Of a stretch of 17,201 nt of DNA, positions 13,960 through 17,201 are shown piece after piece. Origin of the DNA: Planctomycetota bacterium (GTDB lineage: Bacteria; Planctomycetota; UBA1135); contig JAQBVK010000010.1 of NCBI GenBank assembly GCA_027623585.1, positions 1 through 17,201 of the forward strand. Direction: 5' to 3'. Under the pieces are notes generated by a model, which was not told the origin of the DNA, searched no databases, and was given only the letters and a program-made list of their open reading frames with translations. Position numbers and translations under genes: made by a program. How positions within the stretch are numbered: the first letter of the stretch is position 1; every line of letters begins with the position of its first letter.

Positions 13960-15290
13960 TCGCGATCGGCGAGGCCGCCGTCCAACTGCGACTCGTAAGC
14001 CTCGCGGAGCAGCGCGCCGACCCGCGGCCCCGGCGGGACTCCCAAAGCGAGCACGTCGCGGCCTTGCAGCAGCGGCGCCGGCGCGGCATCGCGCACTCCG
14101 AGCGACTCGGCGCGCGCGAGCAACCACTCCGCCGCCGGCCATGGCTGCGGCATCGGCATGCGCCGACCGGCAGCATCCGCCCACGCGACGCGGACCAAGG
14201 CGCGCAGGTCGACGCGCGTGGCGAGCCGGCGAATCGCGGAATCGCCGACTTGATCGCGCACGAGGTGCAGTTGTCCGGGGCGCAAGTGCTCGCGGACCAA
14301 GGCGGCAACCGCCTCTGCGAGACCCGCGCGCTCCGTGATGCGCGCGAGCAAGGCGATCGTCAGCGGCGCGCCGGTTTCATCGTGCATGGCGCTGCGCCAG
14401 CGGCCACGCTCGAACACCGTGGTGTTCGCCTTGCCAAGATCGTGGCAGAGCACCGCCAGCATCTCGAGCCAGGGATCGTCCATCGCGTCACGCAAAGAGA
14501 CCGCCGCGTCGAGGCAGAGCGCGGTGTGCGTGAGCACGTCGCCTTCCGGGTGCCACACCGGATCTTGCGGGACGCCGCGCAGCGCCGCGAGCTCGGGAAA
14601 GGCGCGCAAGGCTCCGCAAGCTTCGAGCACGCGCACCCCTTGGCCGGGAAACGCACCGTTCAGAAGAATTTCCTGCCATTCCCGCTCGATGCGCTCGCGC
14701 GGGAGTTCGCCCAGGTCGAGCCTGCGGCAGAGCGCGGAAGTCTCCGCGTGCACGCGCCATCCGAAGCGCGCGGCGAAGCGGCCGGCGCGGAGCACGCGCA
14801 ATGGATCTTCAGCGAAGGCGGCCGAAACGTGGCGCAAGAGTCCCCGGCGCAGGTCCTCGCGGCCGCCGTATGGATCGATGACTTCTCCGGTCAGCGGATC
14901 CTCGAGCATCGCGTTCACCGTGAAATCGCGCCGCCGCGCAGCTTCGTGCGGCCCGAGGTGCGGATCCGCGTGCACGGCGAAGCCCTTGTGACCCGGTCCC
15001 GTCTTCGATTCGCGCCTCGGGAGCGAGACCTCGAGTTCCCCCTCAGGCGTGGTCACGTGCAAGACCGCGAACTGCCGCCCGACCAAATGCACCTTGCCCT
15101 GCGCAGCGACCAGAGTCTCGACCACCTCCGGCTGCAGGCCATGGATTTCGACGTCGGCATCGCGCCCGGGACGACCGAGCAAGCGGTCGCGCACCGCGCC
15201 GCCTACCAAATAGGCGCAGCCGCCAGCTTCGCGCACCGCAGACGCGAGCGCGATCACCCGCGGCCAAGTCGGGAGTTGAGGCGCGCTCAA
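13923..15290 (-). CDS. cca: CCA tRNA nucleotidyltransferase with HD domain
   Basis: This 455-residue class II nucleotidyltransferase adds CCA (or part of it) to tRNA 3' ends. It has the head motif LVGGAVRDRLLG (28-39), metal-binding DADVE (D44, D46), RRDFTVNAM (120-128) and the nucleotide-selecting EDPLR (161-165) in AFAEDPLRVLRAGRFAARF. An HD-type domain follows, with HPEGDVLTHT (247-256) and CHDLGK (282-287). The C-terminus has LGVPPGPRVGALL (416-428), seen in many bacterial CCA enzymes. A- or CC-adding specificity cannot be excluded. The start is TTG at 15290, forming TTGA with the stop of the O-antigen-ligase-like gene, which implies coupling. The 3' end converges with the hemerythrin-like gene and overlaps it by 37 nt. 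Confidence 0.94.
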   Translation of the reverse strand: MSAPQLPTWPRVIALASAVREAGGCAYLVGGAVRDRLLGRPGRDADVEIHGLQPEVVETLVAAQGKVHLVGRQFAVLHVTTPEGELEVSLPRRESKTGPGHKGFAVHADPHLGPHEAARRRDFTVNAMLEDPLTGEVIDPYGGREDLRRGLLRHVSAAFAEDPLRVLRAGRFAARFGWRVHAETSALCRRLDLGELPRERIEREWQEILLNGAFPGQGVRVLEACGALRAFPELAALRGVPQDPVWHPEGDVLTHTALCLDAAVSLRDAMDDPWLEMLAVLCHDLGKANTTVFERGRWRSAMHDETGAPLTIALLARITERAGLAEAVAALVREHLRPGQLHLVRDQVGDSAIRRLATRVDLRALVRVAWADAAGRRMPMPQPWPAAEWLLARAESLGVRDAAPAPLLQGRDVLALGVPPGPRVGALLREAYESQLDGGLADRDQALAWLRAQIT

Positions 15291-16600
15291 GGCGTCGCGG
15301 CGCGAACCGCAGGCAACGAGACCGCAGTGGACGTGCCGGCCGGCTCGCCACTCCCAGTCAGATCAGCGGACTCGTGACTCAGCGCGGGCACGACGCGAGG
15401 CCCACCTACGCGAGCGCTCCGCAAGGCGCCAGCGCTGACGCCGAGCGCGAGGCAGAACAGCCCGCTGATGCGGGTGTTCAGCAAACTCATGTCCGTCGCG
15501 CCGAAAGCTAGCATGACTGCCAACGAAATCAACGCTGGCGCCGCGCCGTCGAGCGCCGTGCGCGCGCCGCGCAGGAAACGTTTCGCAACGTCTGCGGTCC
15601 AGATCAAGAAACCGAGCAGGCCAATGAGGCCGGAAGTCGCGAGCAGGTGCAGCGGGATGCTGTACGCGGTGCGATAAGGATGCCGCAAACGCGGGTAACC
15701 CTTCAGACGGTCGTCGCCTTTCAACTCCGCTGCGCGCGTACTGAACGCGCCAGGCCCCGAACCGATCACGGGATGATCCTGGAACAAAGCCCAGGCGTGG
15801 GCCCAGATCACTTGCCGCTGGCTCTGCGGATCCTCGAGACGGAACTCGCGGCCGACTTTGAGCAGGCGCGCGCCGAGTTCGGATTGCGTTGCGAGCGGCA
15901 CGGCCGCAATGAGCGGGGTGAAGAGCAGCAAGAGGCGCGGCCAACTGCGCCAGCCCATCACCACCAGCACCAGCGCCGCGGCGATCGCAGTCACTAGCGA
16001 GGCTCGCGTAGCGTTGAGGATGATCGCGGGGAGAAAGAGCAGGGAGAGCGCGAAGCAGCCGGCGGCGGCGATGCGCGTACGCACCCTCAGGAACGCCCAG
16101 GCGGCGAGGCTCCAACCGATCACCATGGCATAGGCGTACTCGAAAATACCAACCGTGCCGCGAAAGCGCGTGTCTTGGCCTTCGAAGAAGCCGAGCACGG
16201 AGAGTGTGGCTGCAGCGGCGGCGATTCCTGCCGAGACGAGAAACGCGATGCCGATCGCGCGCTGATCGCGCAAGCTGCGCGCGGCGTCAGCTCCCAGAAA
16301 CAGCAAGAGGAAGGGATAATAAGAGCTGAATTCTTCCCAGGCAGCGGCCGGATTCGGCGCGGCGGCGGAAGCAGCGGCGAGGCTGGCCGCGAAGATCGCC
16401 GAACCGACCAAGAACGGCGGGCGCCAATCCGGGCGACGCCACGGCATGGCGAAGAGCCACGCGCCGAGCAACATCGAAAGCGAAATCGAGTACGCCGCCG
16501 TACTCCACACCGGCGTGATTGCCACCAGCATCGCGGCGCCGAGAAGGAGCCGGTCGCGCTTCGGGTTCGATACCGTCAGTCGGGCCGTCACGCCTCCCAT
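15287..16600 (-). CDS. O-antigen ligase / Wzy-like polytopic membrane protein
   Basis: The 437-residue protein is strongly hydrophobic, with about ten predicted membrane segments. It carries the hallmarks of the O-antigen ligase family: NATRASLVTAIAAALVLVVM (196-215), then a large periplasmic loop with RQVIWAHAW (262-270), HPVIGSGPGAF (276-286) and RHPYRTAYSIPLHLLATSG (306-324). The last corresponds to the conserved histidine region. It would either join a polymer to lipid A core (WaaL) or polymerise repeat units (Wzy); sequence alone does not decide. The ATG at 16600 is 1 nt after the stop of the glycosyltransferase gene; a longer frame to 16786 lies inside that gene and is rejected. Its stop overlaps the cca start. 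Context supports surface-glycan synthesis. Confidence 0.88.
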   Translation of the reverse strand: MGGVTARLTVSNPKRDRLLLGAAMLVAITPVWSTAAYSISLSMLLGAWLFAMPWRRPDWRPPFLVGSAIFAASLAAASAAAPNPAAAWEEFSSYYPFLLLFLGADAARSLRDQRAIGIAFLVSAGIAAAAATLSVLGFFEGQDTRFRGTVGIFEYAYAMVIGWSLAAWAFLRVRTRIAAAGCFALSLLFLPAIILNATRASLVTAIAAALVLVVMGWRSWPRLLLLFTPLIAAVPLATQSELGARLLKVGREFRLEDPQSQRQVIWAHAWALFQDHPVIGSGPGAFSTRAAELKGDDRLKGYPRLRHPYRTAYSIPLHLLATSGLIGLLGFLIWTADVAKRFLRGARTALDGAAPALISLAVMLAFGATDMSLLNTRISGLFCLALGVSAGALRSARVGGPRVVPALSHESADLTGSGEPAGTSTAVSLPAVRAATP

Positions 16601-16601
16601 T

Positions 16602-17201
16602 CTAGGATTGGCGGTCTGTGGAAGCGCGGCGCAGCTTGCGCAGCTTGCCAAACCTGAGCCGGTTGTAGCGAGCGTCCAAACTCGCAAGGCGGAGACCGGC
16701 CCGGCCGTCAAGAAAACCGGCGCGGAACAAATAGGAGCGCAAGAAGGCGAGTGGAGGGCGCAACAACCACTGTGCGGTGGCGCCACCGCGGCCTTCTTCG
16801 TGCAGGCGTTCGGCCGCGATCCTCGTGTAGCGTTCCATGCGCTCGAGGTGTTGCGCTAGATCGCGGTAGGGATAGTGCAGGAGATCACCGCGCAAGTGGC
16901 CGATGCTCCCCTCCACTTCGATGTGATCATGCGGCTCGCGGCCGGTGAAGCGCGCGCGGTCGCGGCGAAACAACCTCAACTTGCGGTCGGGATACCAGCC
17001 GCCGTGGCGGATCCAGCGCCCGAGATGGAAAGTCAGGCGCGGAAAGTCGTAGCCCTGGTGGCGCGGGAATCCCGCTGCAAACAAGCCACGGATCTCATCG
17101 GCAAGCTCCGGTGACACGCGCTCATCCGCATCCAAACAGAGCACCCAATCGTGCCGGGCTCCCGCGACCGCAGCCCGGCGTTGAGAAATGAAACCATCAA
17201 A
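16602..17201 (-). CDS. GT2 glycosyltransferase (WaaE/LPS-core type), 5' end outside the window
   Basis: The open frame runs without a start from the right edge, giving 199 residues of the C-terminal part. It begins FDGFISQRRAAVAGARHDWV, directly before the metal- and sugar-nucleotide-binding CLDADERVSPEL (DADE at 24-27 of the fragment), as in GT2 glycosyltransferases of the WaaE/KdtX group. Later signatures are HLGRWIRHGGWYPDRKLRLF, then a histidine-containing REPHDH, and LLHYPYRDLAQHLERMERYT. It probably transfers a hexose from a nucleotide sugar to an LPS-core-like acceptor at the cytoplasmic membrane face; donor and acceptor are unknown. The basic C-terminus (RLRFGKLRKLRR) may touch the membrane. 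The next gene starts 1 nt after its stop. Confidence 0.92.
   Translation of the reverse strand, partial: FDGFISQRRAAVAGARHDWVLCLDADERVSPELADEIRGLFAAGFPRHQGYDFPRLTFHLGRWIRHGGWYPDRKLRLFRRDRARFTGREPHDHIEVEGSIGHLRGDLLHYPYRDLAQHLERMERYTRIAAERLHEEGRGGATAQWLLRPPLAFLRSYLFRAGFLDGRAGLRLASLDARYNRLRFGKLRKLRRASTDRQS

Noticed and set aside
13932..15377. A 481-residue plus-strand open frame opposite cca
   Set aside because: All CCA-enzyme motifs are on the minus strand; the plus frame crosses two real genes and shows no domain.
16601..16786. A 62-residue N-terminal extension of the O-antigen-ligase-like protein
   Set aside because: It lies inside the glycosyltransferase gene in another frame, is rich in Cys/Ser/Pro, and the ATG at 16600, 1 nt after that gene's stop, fits better.

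Overview
The window is high-GC (about two-thirds G+C by eye), tightly packed bacterial chromosome with 12 supportable protein-coding genes, two of them cut by the window edges. Secreted proteins with Sec signal peptides, a murein lytic transglycosylase, an O-antigen-ligase-like protein and an LPS-core-type glycosyltransferase point to a diderm (Gram-negative-type) organism. The long secreted HEAT-repeat protein carries 'L..(I/L)(S/T)G ... W..W' modules that I associate with Planctomycetota. I therefore favour a planctomycete-like or related uncultivated lineage, at roughly even odds. No mobile element, CRISPR array, rRNA or tRNA was seen.

Layout. (1) 1-297 (-): 5' part of an XRE-type helix-turn-helix protein with a basic GRKPK tail, cut by the left edge. 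(2) 365-4613 (-): a secreted PqqL-like M16 zinc protease downstream of a diguanylate cyclase (PAS-like, degenerate kinase-like and receiver-like segments, then GGDEF with an intact I-site). (3) 4614-4704: a short divergent promoter region. (4) 4705-5259 (+): a small secreted protein or lipoprotein of unknown function. (5) 5272-12474 (-): an apparent operon of recG, a secreted HEAT-repeat protein, a membrane-anchored lytic transglycosylase and a secreted M1-type aminopeptidase, with gaps of 39, -25 and 4 nt. (6) 12475-12673: a 199-bp divergent gap with three consecutive hairpins, the last followed by a T-rich tract, plus a strong Shine-Dalgarno feeding a 29-codon ORF. (7) 12674-13959 (+): a short-chain dehydrogenase and a hemerythrin-like HHE protein, coupled by TGATG. 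(8) 13923-17201 (-): a GT2 glycosyltransferase (cut by the right edge), an O-antigen-ligase-like protein and CCA tRNA nucleotidyltransferase, with a 1-nt gap and a TTGA overlap.

How the genes fit together. Most of the window concerns the cell envelope: two periplasmic metallopeptidases, a peptidoglycan lyase, a secreted HEAT scaffold and surface-glycan synthesis. Housekeeping enzymes (RecG and the CCA enzyme) are embedded in these transcription units. Three genes appear to use TTG or GTG starts, supported by overlaps, a signal peptide or a membrane segment.

I found no known defence or mobile system. The most unusual non-coding signal is the structured recG/SDR intergenic region. The most unusual protein is the diguanylate cyclase with kinase-like and receiver-like segments that lack phospho-acceptor residues.
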